This document shows positions 11,632 through 25,226 of a stretch of 64,000 bases of DNA, one piece after another (the first letter of the stretch is position 1; every line of letters begins with the position of its first letter). Below the pieces are notes generated by a model that did no database searches, had not been told where the DNA came from, and worked only from the letters and a program-made list of their open reading frames with translations. This DNA comes from Lycocorax pyrrhopterus obiensis. Taxonomy: Eukaryota; Chordata; Aves; Passeriformes; Paradisaeidae. The stretch lies in contig JACSVZ010000001.1 of the NCBI GenBank assembly GCA_014706295.1, positions 37,310,318-37,374,317 on the forward strand, in the 5' to 3' direction. A program made the position numbers and the translations under genes.

Positions 11632-13093
11632 ACCTGGGATATTCTCAGATTCACCCCTCCAAGTCCCCTTTCAGACATACATGTAGGACTGCAGTTAGAT
11701 GAAAGATGAAGAATCACCAGACCAGGGTAGGAGTGGAAACAGACACTGTTTTCAAAGAGTCAAATTTTGTGTCGCTAATTTTTTTTTTTTTCTATTTTCA
11801 AATGCAGCACACTGAGGTTTGAAGACTGGTGTGGACCTTCAAATATCATATAGAATATTAGGACCTCATTCTATAAAAATGAAAAATAACGGTTCTTGTT
11901 CCAAAGAACTAATAAGCTATATATGTCAGTGCATTTGACTAGACTGTCATTAAAAGGGGAACAACTTTAAGCAAGATACTACACCAACTGGAAGTGAGGT
12001 GTTTAAAAGTAACAGCCTACCATAAGGACAGTAAAAAAGAAAATTCTCGTTTCAAACAACCATATAATCTGGAATAAGAAAGGGATAAATTCATGCCAAT
12101 GTTCTACATGATTTTTTTATCTTACTGCCTGTTGTTGTTTAATAGTATATTAAGTTATAGATTATTTTTATAACTTGCTTACATGGAACAAACTAATACC
12201 ATGTGTTTTAAATTTACAGTGGTTAAGGATTTCACTAGAAGTTCATCAGATTACTATTCTGTTTCTGAAATACCCATTGAAATTTCTCTTTCTGTCCAAA
12301 AATATTCGATATGTGTCTGTCTTTTCTTAGTATCCTTATAAATTTCAAAGGTTATGGTACACCTTTAGAAATGGTGTTTGCAAACATATTAATGTGTCTT
12401 AACAGCAAACTAATTGAAATGAGAGAGCTTCTTGCAAAGAAGTATGAAGTCACCTTTGGAAATTCTTTCTATTCAGTCAGCACTAATTCTGGTTTTAATC
12501 TCTCTTTTAATCCTTTGAATTACTAGTATTGTGCTTCTCTGCAAGTTAGTTTCCTTTTGTATGTACATCTTTTTCAATATGAATCTATTATTACTGCTGA
12601 TTTTCATGTAACTTCTCTCTTTTAGACATTCAGCATGCCTAACAATTCAGGCAAAAACCTGAATATTTTGGAGATTCATGCTCATGATATGAAAATAAAT
12701 TTTAAGATATTTAATCCAGAACAGTATTTTCTAAGAGAGATAAAATGCCATGTTGTCATTGCTGCCTTCTCATTCTTAAAAAAGTTCAGATTCAAGAATG
12801 CAGTTAGGAGTGAGTTTAGACTATATACTTCCAGTTCTTCAGGACCTGGAAGGGGCCTGTTTTCACTCTGTCTATCCTGAGGCACGATTTTGAAGAGAGA
12901 ACTAGATCGTGAACACGTCTCAAAAGGTTACCTCAGGATGGGGAGTCACAGACCAAGGGCGGGCTTATCAGATAATTCTTGCTCTCTGGTTTTCCTCAAA
13001 GTCCTATGTCAAGCTGACTGGTGTGTGAGTTATTTGAGTGTACCGAGTGCCACAAGACTCAAGACATAGCTATAACTGAGTACTGAGCACAGT

Positions 13094-13155
13094 AGATCTG
13101 TATAATTGTCCTCAGAAATTTACAGATCTCAGAAATCTATAGATCGGATCTATAG
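13094..13155. repeat. Two adjacent inverted repeats centred on GATC words
   Basis: AGATCTGTA at 13094-13102 pairs exactly with TACAGATCT at 13121-13129 across 18 nt, and the pairing extends a few bases inward if one bulge is allowed. Eight bases further on, CTATAGATC (13137-13145), a central G, and GATCTATAG (13147-13155) form a perfect 9+1+9 palindrome. The word CCTCAGAAA also occurs on both sides, near 13110 and 13162. I do not recognise a transposon end or known binding site. Confidence 0.65.
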
Positions 13156-15916
13156 TACCATCCTCAGAAAATGGAGTATGGTTGGTATTGTAGCCAAAAG
13201 CAATTACATCTGAATTGCCAGAAGCCAAAGTTTAGTACTTTCCTCTCTTTTGGCCTTAGTCTGGATTTCAGAGCTGTGGTGATTTTCCATCCTGGCAGGA
13301 AGACAAAGATGGTGGCATTGTTGAAATTTGTTTTCTGACTCAACTCTCCAAAGAGGTCAAGGAACTGAATGACTGTCTCTGACAGCATCCAATGGCATTC
13401 TGTGAGAAAAATTGGTATTTAAGTCCTTAAAGAAGAATCATGTCAGAGCTTCTTAATTCTCCTTCAGGCCCTGTGGCATTAACAAACAGCTCACAGCAAT
13501 TCGGGTTATGGCTGGTTCATGGTGATGTGAAGTTCTATTTATGAGCTGTTTATTTTGGACAATGCAGAGAAACATTTGTTGAATGGAGAAGTATTTTCAT
13601 CCAGACACAATTATTTTAGCAGAACGTTAATAATGAAAAATCACAGGAGACTGGAGCCGTACTACTTAAGCATACTGACATTATGTAATGCTAATTACAT
13701 TATTTTCCAGGCTAATGCTATTATATCAGAGAATATCTAATCTGTGGAATTGGAAAGTTGCTATTTATTTATCATTTGCACCAAAGCCTAAAGAAAAACT
13801 AAAAAAATCTACAAGATTAATTCAGACTCACAAGAAACAAACTAAACAAGCACATTCTCTACTAAATCAAAGGAAGACATATTTGAGCAGTTCGAACTTA
13901 CATATGCAGAAGTTATGAAGAATAGTCATACAGAATGTTACACCTATTCAGAAAAGGCTTTTACATTATTTAAAAACATACTAATTAAAATCTTCATAAT
14001 AGAAAGCAACCAGGTCTGTGATGGGTTGCCTCTTAGCTGCTAGGTTCTCTATTTAGTCACAGACAGAAGTTTTCCTGTTTAGCCACGGACTCTTAATTTG
14101 TTCTCTCTGTGAGTGTTTCAGAGACGGCTGTCCACATGAAAAGTACCCTATGATTTCCTTGGTACACTAGCATTCCCCTTCACTGCAGATACAGAAATAT
14201 CTGGGCATCAGCAAAGGACACTGAGAGAAGCTGGATGGTTGCATAAGTTCCTTAGGGCTCAGACCACAGCAACTCTCTCCTGTCAGTGTCAGTAACCATC
14301 AGGCTTGACCCTGTATGCACTTTTGGAGAGGAACCGCCCCAGACTTAATTTGGCCATGCCTGAAGAAATTGCATCACAATTTTTGTCAGGCTGTTAAAGC
14401 ATGCCCAAAAAGACTTTCAAGTCTGGCAAACTCAGATTTGAAATGGAAGCACTGGACAGAGAACTAAGAGAAGAGTTATTTTTCTCACTGGTTTGTCAGT
14501 AAAATACAGAGCACTAGGGTTCCAATCAATCTTAAAATGACATTGAAATTCTGCTTCCACTGTTTGGGTTTGCACAGCCTTTTGGGCCTCAAAGGCCATG
14601 GCAGTTGCTGTATTTGAATATAAGTTCCAGTGAACAAAGTAAAACAAATAAATATTTTATAATCGACAGGGGTATGGTGAATGGAGGGAAATAATTTTCT
14701 TCATTTTCTATGTACCACATGAGAGTTTTCTCAAATTAGACCTTTACAACCATATGGTTGCGTAAAAAATAGTTATATATCATTAATAGTACCCATACTA
14801 TATCTGTAACTGCATCATGCTTTTTCTAATACATTTTGTCCTGTTCTTTATGCCTACTTTTGAGTGAGCTTTCAGAATATAGAACAGTTGGTCATGACTA
14901 ATAACCTTAAAGATGAGCACTTAGTTATTTATTTTACGTCTTCTTGGTAATTTAGGAAGATATCAGCTAAAAAAAAAAAGGAGAAATCTGAAAAAAAAAA
15001 TTTGGAAAACAAGAAAACACTGTTTTCTAAAATTTTCACAGCTTGCAAAGCTTACTAGCAGACAGACAGATAACTATTCCTTCTGAAAACAAATAGCTTT
15101 GATCTGAATTTAAATACTCAACTAAATGTTGATTTAATTGCATGTACATAATATAATTGAAGTATGTTACACAGTCTTTTGTTATTCATTATCATAATAA
15201 GCAAAAGTGTTTTAACTATGCAAATTAAATGTAGTTAAATATAATCAATTTAAAATACAACAAAGAAGTCAGTATGGCTCCTTTTTTCATAACAAGTGCC
15301 CTTTCTTTTCATTGGAAAATAGAAAATATACAAAACACACATATTTATACTGCTTCACAAAATTACTTAGTAACATTCTAAAACTTATAAGCAAATAAAA
15401 ATGAGGAAGGTGGTATAAAAATTTTTTTTTTTATATCATGATTGTAATCTAAGAAAGACTACATGAGATTTGGTACTAATTCTGTTAAATCTCCTTTAAC
15501 AGAAGAAGTCTCTTTCATTCAGAAACAGGTAACCTAAGCTATTGGTGTATAAGCTTCAGATTTATAAGGTTCATAAGTTTATGAGAAAAAGTTATAATTT
15601 TTCCAAATTGCACTATTTAAAATTTATAACTATATAAAATATAAAGTACGCATGATGTTGAGTTCATTATAAGTGTTTAATTTAAACCTAAATGTTGTCA
15701 CTGTGATCTCACATTTGTTTTCAGTGTTGCTACTTGTAAGGAACAAAAGCTGCTACCCCCCCAAAAACAAATAAACAGATAAACTCCTCAATCCATCAAC
15801 AATAAGAACTCAATATTAAAGCCCTAAGACAGATTCCAGGAATGGGGAACTAAGCATTCATACAGTTAATTGAAGGTCTGTGGGAAAATATTTTAATTTT
15901 CATGGGAATGGAATGG

Positions 15917-16992
15917 TGATTATAGTGGGTTTACCTGGCTGTACACCAGGTGCCTACCAAAGCCACTATATCTCTCACCTCCTCAACTGCACGTGGATGA
16001 GAAAACATAACAAAAGACTTGTGGGTTGGGATAAGGACATGGAGAGATCACTAACCAACAACTGTCACAGACAAAACAGACTCAAATTGAATAAATTAGT
16101 TTAATTTATAATAATTCAAATTAGAGTAGGATAATGAGAAGTAAGCCCAAGTCTTGAAAACACCTTCTGCCTACCCTTTCTTTTTTCCCAGCTTACCTTT
16201 ATTCTTGATTCTCTCTGTCCTCCCCTCATCAGTGCAAAGAGAGGGGGGACACATTGTCGCTGTCCCTCCTTCCTCCTCGTGGGGAGAACCCCTTACACCC
16301 TTCCCCTGCTCTGGTATGGGGTCCCTCCCACGGGAGACAGTCCTCTACAGACTTCTCCGGTGTGAGTCCTTCCCCAGGGTTGTAGTTCTTCATGAGCTGT
16401 CCCAGTATGGGTCTCTTCCATGGGAAGCAGTCCTTCAGACTTCTTGGGACCAAGCTTGTCTCTCCACAGGTCCACTGCTCCTTCAAGGACCTTGCCCCAG
16501 CATATGTCCCACAGGGTCACAGCCTCCTTTAGGTATTCACCTGCACCAGTGTGGGGTCCTTCAGAGGTTGCAAGCGGCTGTCAGCTCTCCCATGGATCTC
16601 CAGGCCTGCAGGGGCATGTCCTGTCTCACCATGGGCTGCACCATGGGCTGCAGGGGAATCTCAACTCCGGCACCAGGAGCACCTCCTTCCTGTCCTTTTT
16701 CTATGCTGACCTTGGCATCTGCAGGGCTGCTCCTCTCACATATTCTCACTCATCTCTTCTCTGACCACACTTGCTTCTGCACAATAAGATTTTCCCCTTT
16801 TTAAATCTCCTGTCCCAGAGGCACTATCACCATTGCTGCTGGGCTCAGCCTTGGCTGGTGGCAAATCCAGCTGGGGGCTGGGTGGCATTGGCTCTGCTGG
16901 ACATGGAGGAAGTTTCTAGCAGCTTCTTACAGAAGCCACCCCTGTAGCTCTCCCACTGCCAAAACCTTGTCACCCAAACTTGATAAAAAATT
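15917..16992 (-). mobile_element. ERVL-like LTR, minus orientation
   Basis: This is a GC-rich element of about 1.08 kb, a copy in opposite orientation of the one at 32956-34036. Shared blocks are visible directly: GGCTGCAGGGGAATCTCA near 16650 is the inverted complement of a segment near 33280, and the left end (CTGGCTGTACACCAGG, about 15935) corresponds inversely to the right end of the other copy. The middle holds degenerate repeats of CCATGGG and TCCAGCGTGGG-like words. The sense strand is minus: the AT-rich region near 16100 is where the polyadenylation signal lies in better-preserved copies, but here AATAAA is decayed. I recall this repeat as an LTR abundant in songbird genomes, usually placed with ERVL; the exact name is not asserted. 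Both ends are estimates and no clear target duplication was found. It is old and diverged. Confidence 0.82.
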
Positions 16993-19400
16993 CTTCATTA
17001 TCTGAGAATATAATTCATTTTAGCAGGAAGTTTTTCGTTTTCCTGTATATCATGTAGGGAGCATTTATTAAACTATGTTCTTTAAGACTCCAGTTTAATG
17101 GAAATAATTAAATAAGTAATTTTTTTAATGTAATTTCTTTTTCTCTGTTGTTATCCACTATGTCTCTGCTTATGCTCTCACCTTTCTTGTTTCTTTTAAT
17201 CTACCTTCAAAGTTATTTCCTATTCCTTCACCATGTCTGAGTAAGGGGTGAAATCAACAGCACAGTTAGTTTATTAGATAAAATTGCCCAAATCATTCGA
17301 AAAAATCTTATTTATATTTTAAATACTTTGGCACTCACTTTATTGATTTTATTGTTATTATAATTCATGCAGGTTATTAAGCTATTTCTGTCAGACAAAG
17401 AGCTTCCCTTAGCCAAGTACAAGACTGGGGGTCTGTCTCCACAGTGACGCCTACAGGGTGGTCCTGACTTTATGTCACTCTCATTGCTAGGGTTGTACTT
17501 ATTACATTATTCTAGTAGTTATTTATTTAACCACTTTGGATTCTTGTTACCACCCATTGATTCCTCGGATAATGACATGAAAACAGTAAGTGTTAAATTC
17601 AAGAAAGTAAGGAAGCATATTTTTGAAGTCTTTCTTTGGCCAAAAGAAGTGTGTCTTATGACTTGCAGTGCTTCCTGTCAAGTTTTGGCTAGAATATGGC
17701 AAAAGGGAGCCAAGATTTTTCATATGGGATATTATAATTAGATGTTAATTACATTCCACTAATTACATTTGAGTAGGCACCCAAGGATGATTCACGTTTA
17801 ATGATTCTGTGGGCAACCTCACCGTGATGTGTTTTTCCAGATTCTTCTAAACCATTCTCATTGTCATGAATATGTATAACTACATTCAACATGGGCTTTT
17901 ATAATTAATCAATAGACTGGAATCATAAGAAAGTTGATACAAACTGTCACAATTTAGCATTTTCTTTAGAAAAAAACGTAGGTATATGTGATCTCTAATA
18001 ATAGGACAACACATGCTAGAAGCAAAGATAGTCCATTCACACATCAGAAACAACAGGTCTGTGGTGTATGAGACAATACGTAAAATTCATCTGGTAAGTT
18101 AAGCAGGTGAAAGAGTTACTGTCTGGTTATAAAAATTTGAAGTTTCTCTACTCAGTTAAAGGCTTATATGTTCATATGTTTGATTTGGTTATATTTTCAT
18201 TCTACTGTTCATTTTCAAAATTTCTCTATCAGTATCTCCCCTTTCAATTTATCTGTTTAATGACAATTATCTACTTCTTGAAGCCTTATATGGAGATAAA
18301 ATCTCAATAACTTCATTTAGACTCTCTAATAGGAAATGCCTCATTATACTCTTATGTCTGGAAGATCTGGATGCCTTTCCTGGGTCCCCTGAAACTTCGA
18401 GGAGAGCTCAGGCAGTTACTGACTGTGTATGCTGCTGTTCCTCTGCTATCCAGGGAACAGTTGTGATGGGTCAGGCCTTGAATTGTAGGGAATGCAAGCT
18501 GCTGCCTCTCTAAAGAAAATGCTCTTATTATCTTGATTTGTTAAACTCATGCTTACATGTTTTTGCTGTCTCTGTCTCCTCTTCAAATTATTCTTTCGTT
18601 TCTCTCTACAGAGTAGAACAACTTCAACAGCCCCCTAATTTGCCTTTCACCCTGACCACTACACCCTAAAGAGCACATACGGACCAAATTAACTCATTCT
18701 TTCATGACGTAAGAGAGATGAATGAGAAAATTTTCAGAATAAGAAGGGAATTGACCTCCCACTTTCCAACCAAAGTAGTCAGACCGAGGGAGAGAAGACT
18801 AGTTTTTCAGCTGTTTCCTGCCGACAAAACCAAGAAGTTTATTTTTTTTTCCTTCAGTTCCCCCTCTGGGGATGTCTTGCTAACCTCATGCTTGACAGGA
18901 AGTATTTAGTTGCCTGACTGCTGTGGCTGAAGCCAGCACCTCTCAACACCTCAGAGCAAGCACCTGGGGACTGCCGATGCACATCATCATTTCCTCTGGG
19001 AAACTGCACCTCACCCCTGAAGACTTTCTGAGACCTGTGCTCTTTCATCTGTATCACTTTCACGGGTTTACGGGAAAGAATAACCCATCCTCCTTCTTTG
19101 TACAGATAATGAAAGTAGATTTTTGCTGAGTGTTGGTATCAAATGCAGGTCTGAACTTACTGTTTGAAAGTCTGTGAACAAAGGAGAAGAGACTAGGCTG
19201 CTAAATGTGCAGTGAGGTACTGTACTTCTCATTTACATTAACAAAAAATGGTGTGAGCTAGATAAAATGATAGCTGCTTGCAATAAATCCACATGTATAA
19301 AATGGAAAAAGGTAAAGGTAACACTTAGTTTCACTAAGCAGTAGATTGATCATGTTCACGTGTGATTATAGAGTGGAAACATTCATAAAAATCTTAATTA

Positions 19401-19463
19401 GAAAAAAAGCAAGCCAACCAACAATCCAACCAACCAACAAACTACAAAAACCCAACCCAAACC
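19401..19463. repeat. A/C-rich CCAA-type tract
   Basis: The plus strand is A/C-rich for about 60 bp, with repeated CCAACCAACAA words and AACCCAACCCAAACC at its right end. It belongs to the same compositional class as the tracts at 8.57, 32.72, 36.94 and 58.88 kb. Confidence 0.7.
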
Positions 19464-22269
19464 TTTTGATAAATTCAGATTACTGGTATATAAGTATTAT
19501 TATTAATATTTGTTAGCACTTTAAACTTTGAGAACCTTGAGACATAAAAAATTAGTTTAGACAAAGATACTGTAGCATATATAACTTCAGTTAAAAGCCA
19601 TTAAAGAGGAAAGAGAGACAATTATGGCTGCAAAGGAAGAACTCTGAGATATATATCGCTTTGAGGTGATTCCATGATCACCAATGATCTTCTACAACTG
19701 TGTATGAAAAAGAAAGTGTATGAGATCGGAAGTAGATACATCGTTATTTCAGCTGTCTCCAGCCTTCTAGAGATACCAAGGACTGCAAACCAAGGAGAAC
19801 ATTTGGCTATTCGATATTGACTCAATAGGGTTTAAAATAATCTGCAATATTGTATATGAATACTACTTATAATTAAATGTTCAATAATTACCTCAGGTAG
19901 CCATTTGTTTGATATACACTCCTTTACTCAGAAGAAATGTTGCATCTAGCTCTACTTTGGCAGCACAGTACGCAACATACGTTCTCATCAGGCTTTTATT
20001 AAAATTCATTAAATATAAACAATATATTTTGCTATGTTTTCGTTTTGTTTCCTTTCCCTCTCTGCCTTACTCGCTGCTTCAAGGTGGATTAAGACATTGC
20101 ATTTATTATAACAGATTTGCATTCCCCTTAAGGCTTTTAGTGACTAAAAATTGTTACAGTATTCTGGCTGTGTTCAAGTCAGATTAATAGCTTGGAATCT
20201 CTGGGAAGAAGACCAAAAATATAAACTGTAATCAATTAACATTTATTACAGACAACTTGTGGCTGCATATATTTCCGCTACATATTAGACAAGTTTATAT
20301 TTTTTCCTGTTTTTATATTGCTTTATCATAATCTTGATAAAATCAGCTTAAAACGTGATTTTTTATAAAGATATGGCACTAAATTTACCATGGTATAAAT
20401 ATTATATTAATTATGTGAAATAAAGCATAGTGTGAAAGATAGAGGTGTGAGGGAAGTGCATATATCGGGCTTCTCAGATCTCATGAGGGCTTATGATCTC
20501 TGATAATACACACAGTCCAAGTATGAACCCATGCAATACTGTCCCAGGTGTAGATGTAACAGTCTGTTTTCTTTTACACTCATTCTCAATTAATTATATA
20601 TTGACCCAAGTAATGCCTGTGTTTGGCTGTCACTTGGTGTGCAATGACGAATCAAATTTTTGATCAGCTGCAAATGTAAATAAGCAACTACTAACATATA
20701 TATAAATAATTATAACTAAGTGTAACAGGAGTCTTGATACCACACTGAGCTCAAATAAGACCTGATTCTGAATGCCTATGTTGGAGGCATTTCTTTGAGC
20801 TCAATATTTACTTAACTTTCACAGCAAATATTTCATTGACTAATTGCTTTTAGATACGGCATTACACAAATTGAAAAAAAAAAAGGAAAAAGAGGAAGTC
20901 TGTTATTTGGAACAAAACCTCAACAAAAGACCACCTAGGTCTTTAAATCATAACGTGTAAAATGTGTTGTAGTTTTTAGAAAACAGTAATCATATATTTG
21001 GTTGGAATACACACTTCATTCCTTTGATTACAATCCAGTAGGGAAGATATATGCCTGTTTTAAAGTAAATTTAATACATAAATTTTATGTTTAATTAGCT
21101 ATCAAACATGCTGTAAAAATGCCTTTTACTCAAGGAAATACTAAGGTTTTTTTGTTGTTTTTATTGGGGTTTTTTTAATCAATTATTTGCAAATTTCTCT
21201 TTCCTTACTTTGAAGGGTTTCTTTTTTCAAGGAAATGAAGAAACGAACTAGATGAAATTCCATGCTTGTAAAATATACTTAAGATCCATTAACTTTAACT
21301 GAGTTACAACAACTTACACAAGTGGAAGACACGACCATTTCTGATTTATTTTGGCAAAGAAGTCTCTCCTTTTTTGGCACTAGAGAGGTTCTGCTATCAC
21401 CAGTTACTAAATCTCTAGCAGTATTCATGTGAATACAAGCAAACATGCGCTTACGGCTGACAGCCCAAATAATTCAATAGTGACTTCTTTAGAAATTTCT
21501 AACTTTCAGACCTTCATATGAGTAAAAGTTTAACAGTGATATTTAGAGATGGATCTGTAGTGATGCAGATCAACAGTGAATTCTTTCTCATTATTTATGT
21601 TTAAACATGATCCACAAAAAGATGTGTATTTTGCAAGAAATTTAAAGAAATACACTCCTCTGTTTACACTTCTAATTGCAGTGTATTTTATTTTGCCACA
21701 GAATAAAACTTAATTGTCATTCTCACCTTTTGTCCAGAAAAGAAAAAAACGAATACAACGAATGTTCAGTTTGCTTTTCTTAGAATGCAACTATTCATAT
21801 ATATTTGGGCTGCAGAGATGTGGTGAACACTCCCACACTTCTGCTTGGGTACTGGGACTTGAAGTCCCTCAGGAGTAGGTGCTCCCTGATGTATGCCTCA
21901 AAGCTCTGGAGGGTGCGTGACAGCGACAGCTTAGGTTGCCCCCAGCAGATTTTCATTGAATAGGAGGCAGGTCACAGCCAGGAAGTCTTCTGGAAGTATT
22001 CCCAGCACACTCCTTATGATTAGTTGTTTCTATGCAGTTCAGCCCTGAGTCTGTTTTCTAAGAATTAAATAGAGGAATAGAAATTTTCTGTAGACTCTAT
22101 TTTCTGGTTTGAGGTGTTTTTGCTTACTGCTTCTTACATGAAAGCAGCACTCAATTTAAAATATAACAACAATAGAAAAATGTTTACACAGAAAAATCAT
22201 TACTACAGCTTTCTTAAGCTATGTCTATACCATAAACTAAGCAGAATCAAGGATTAAAATTGTCCATCA

Positions 22270-22301
22270 TGCTTGCTGGCACAGTTTTGTGCCAGCAAGC
22301 A
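22270..22301. repeat. Perfect 14-bp hairpin with 4-nt loop
   Basis: TGCTTGCTGGCACA (22270-22283), loop GTTT, then TGTGCCAGCAAGCA (22288-22301) pair without mismatch. Pairing stops immediately outside the 14 bp, so it is a short, GC-richer stem in AT-rich surroundings. The tiny loop and short stem do not fit a microRNA precursor, which needs about 22 bp or more per arm. It could be a fossil of a template-switch inversion event or a palindromic protein site. Confidence 0.75.
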
Positions 22302-25128
22302 ATTTGTCAGACAGCATCAGTGTACAGGCTGGGAAAGAGAATAGGCCAGGAATTATTTTGGAGAGAGTTGGCTATTAATTTCTGTGCATCTAAGGAGCTC
22401 AGTAAAGTTACTGAAGCTCTTTACTTCAATTTAAGAGTCCAAAGAGCAATTCAATAAATAGACTGAACATGTCTTTATCAGCTTACAAATATAAATACAA
22501 AATTTACAAACACTGAATAGTAAATAATATGCCTCATAATAGCTAGACATCTCGGTCTGGATTTTCATTTCTATCTTCATTTCTAGTCTTCACCTTTCTA
22601 TTCAACGTGTAGTGGTATACAACCCTAAGTACTGCCAGAGAACATGAGGAATCTAGCTACAAATCAGGACCAGCTTTGGAAACATAAATGGTCATTCTAA
22701 CCAAGTAAGCTCTCAAAGGCTACTTCATTGTTTACCCTGCATAGTCAAAGTAAGTGGAGCCCAAAGCTATCATCTTTGACATGACATTGACTATAGAAAC
22801 TATTATGCTTTAAGTACATGAAGTTTGTCTGAACTTGAATGTTAGAGACATCTTTATCCTTCCAAACCACTGTGTCTTCTTCTATTCATTAATAGAATAT
22901 TAATTAACCAACATTCCATTTCACTTTAGGTTACATTTACTGAATCCAGTGTACTATTATGTGCCACAAAAGAACTGTATTAAATAGTATGAAAATACTA
23001 AAATTTTATATTGAAATTGAGGACTATATGCTCAAAATTGAGATGCTATGAGTAGTTTAAAAAAGTTATTTAGGTATGAACAACTTGTATAGAGACAGTG
23101 CAAGCCAAAAGTTAAGAAATTTTAAGCATATTTAAGTTAAAGTCTATATTTATTTCTCCTATTGAGAAGAAAGCTTGTACTTTGGAAAATGTTAGAAAAG
23201 GTCATGAAGGCTTTTGCTTAATGCAGTTGCCATTTTCCGTAGAAATTTTATGATTATTTTTCCTTTCCTAAATGTGTGTTTAATACACTTGAAAGGTGAT
23301 AGATTGACAGCACTAGAAATTGCCCAGTATCTACTAGGGATATAGGAATGATGTTCTTTGATGAACAAAGTGACCTCTGTTTCCTCATGTTTACTCTTGC
23401 CAAAACTGTCTTCAGTACGTGTACGTTCATGCGAGATTTTTGCAAGCTGGAATAACCCCACTGGCACCAGTGAAAAGTATAAATAAGTGTAAGCAATTGC
23501 AAGGCGTATGTTTAGTTTATTTTAATTTTTCTTCCTTCAATAGGTTTGTAATGAAAAAGTTGACCTTGATAAGGAAGAATTCAGCCTGTATGTTCCATTC
23601 TTCTAGACAGATAAGCTCTCAGCTAGAAACCATGTTAAACTAATAAAAAAAAAATACTACAAATTGGAACACAGATATTTTTGATCTGATTATCTGGGAG
23701 TTTTGTTTGGTTGATTGGTTGTTTTTTTTTTTTTTGTTCAAATGCAACGAAAAATGGGTAAGGGATGGAAGGAAAGACAGAAACAAACTGCGGAACAGAC
23801 ATTTTCTAAATGAGAATATAGTACCCAAAAAGGTAACAGAAAAGCAAATTTGCTTTATTGTTTATGAGTAAGAATAACTGTTTTATTAACTACATTCTAC
23901 TATCTACTGACAATTCTTTTATCTTAAAAATATGCATTGTCTGAGCAGGCATATCTGCTCTGTGGGTGAAGAGTGCATACATACACCTCACACAATTTTG
24001 TAATATCAGAAGCTTACTAACATCCTTTACAGGAAGTTTGCTTTTTTTTTTTTTATGCTTTAAATAGTCCTGTTATAAAAATAAAAGTGCTGAAAGCTCA
24101 AACAGCTTGACTGTGTATTTTTACCTGTCCCTGAATCTAAGACAAAGGCATACGTATCTGATTTCCCTAACTTACTTAGTCAGAAGAGGCTTTTGTTTGA
24201 GAGCACAATTTTTCAGTCAATAACTTTGTCACTGGTATTTCATAATCTTCTTTGATATTTATTTTTTTTTCATGCAACACTTTTTTCCAAAGTTACCCTG
24301 AATAACAAAAAAAAGAAGAGAAGCTTGGGGTTTTGGGCCTTATTGAAGTTTTTTGCAATTCTCAACAGCAGGTGATTGGATGAGTAGAAAAAATATAAAC
24401 ATAATCAATTATTAAAAAAATTTCCTTAGGAATGAAATTTCACGGTGTCTTAAATTTACATAGGTCCATCAATTTCAACTGTTTGGGTTTGTACCTTTGA
24501 AAAACTTAGACATTTACTTAAATCATATAGACTTTGCAGCTAGCTGTCCCAAGCAAAAGAATCTAACTTTTTATTTACCAAGCACAGCAGTGGATACATT
24601 TGGGGAGATATGTAGCGTAATTATCTAGTTTTGTTCTAGTCCAGATTCTTGTCTTGCTGTCTCATTGTCTTACAACTGGTCTAAGACAGCACCAGCAAAT
24701 TCTAATATATTATGTCTAGTTTCATATGACTTGATAGAAATCTAGACCCATTCTAAACTATCTAAACTAATGTTAATGAAGAGCTTGAATGTCCTTTTCA
24801 TAAATATTATAACAACAACAACAAAAAGTCACCAAAAATAGCAAAAAGCATTCTTCTCAACACATTAAAAAATACCAATAAATACAACTGTATTTACACA
24901 GTTGTATAACAAGTTGCTTTACACTTAGCTTTTTCAAATCAAACAAGCATCAAATCAGAATGATTTAATAATGTTATGAAAGCAGGTAGTCCTGCTTTTT
25001 AAAGCCTTTTGATCTCTTTGAATGTTGAAAAACTTTTTAAGACAGGTGTGATAAACCTCCACACCTAGTATGACTATGCAGCATCTTTTACTTTAAAGAA
25101 AGATTTGAATTAGAAAAGAAGTTTCCAT

Positions 25129-25226
25129 GGGGAAAAAAAAAAGAAAAAGAAAAAAAAAAGAAAAAAAAGGAAAAAAGAAATGAAAGAAAAAAAAGAAAAT
25201 AAAAAAGAGAAAAGAAAAGAGAAAAA
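25129..25226 (+). repeat. 98-bp polypurine tract
   Basis: The plus strand holds almost only A and G from 25129 to 25226, interrupted by two Ts, in irregular GAAAA and GAAAAAA words. The open frame on the opposite strand, rich in F, S and L, is a by-product of the composition. Such tracts can adopt triplex structures and are length-variable. Confidence 0.8.

Larger units (their letters stand above)
6861..15916. other. AT-rich non-coding DNA with low-complexity tracts and palindromes
   Basis: These 9 kb carry no recognisable gene. The contents I can name are a G/T-rich tract at 8565-8828, an A/C-rich tract at 11012-11049, A runs at 10954 and 14967-15001, and several short perfect inverted repeats between 11390 and 13155, listed separately. 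Frames of up to about 90 codons in this stretch are either inside the G/T tract or lack any motif. Confidence 0.65.

Noticed and set aside
16154..16804. Open frame of 216 codons, the longest in the window
   Set aside because: It runs antisense through the GC-rich middle of the ERVL-like LTR, is low in stops because of composition, and has no protein family motif.
22270..22301. microRNA precursor
   Set aside because: The stem is only 14 bp with a 4-nt loop; precursors need a longer stem and larger loop.
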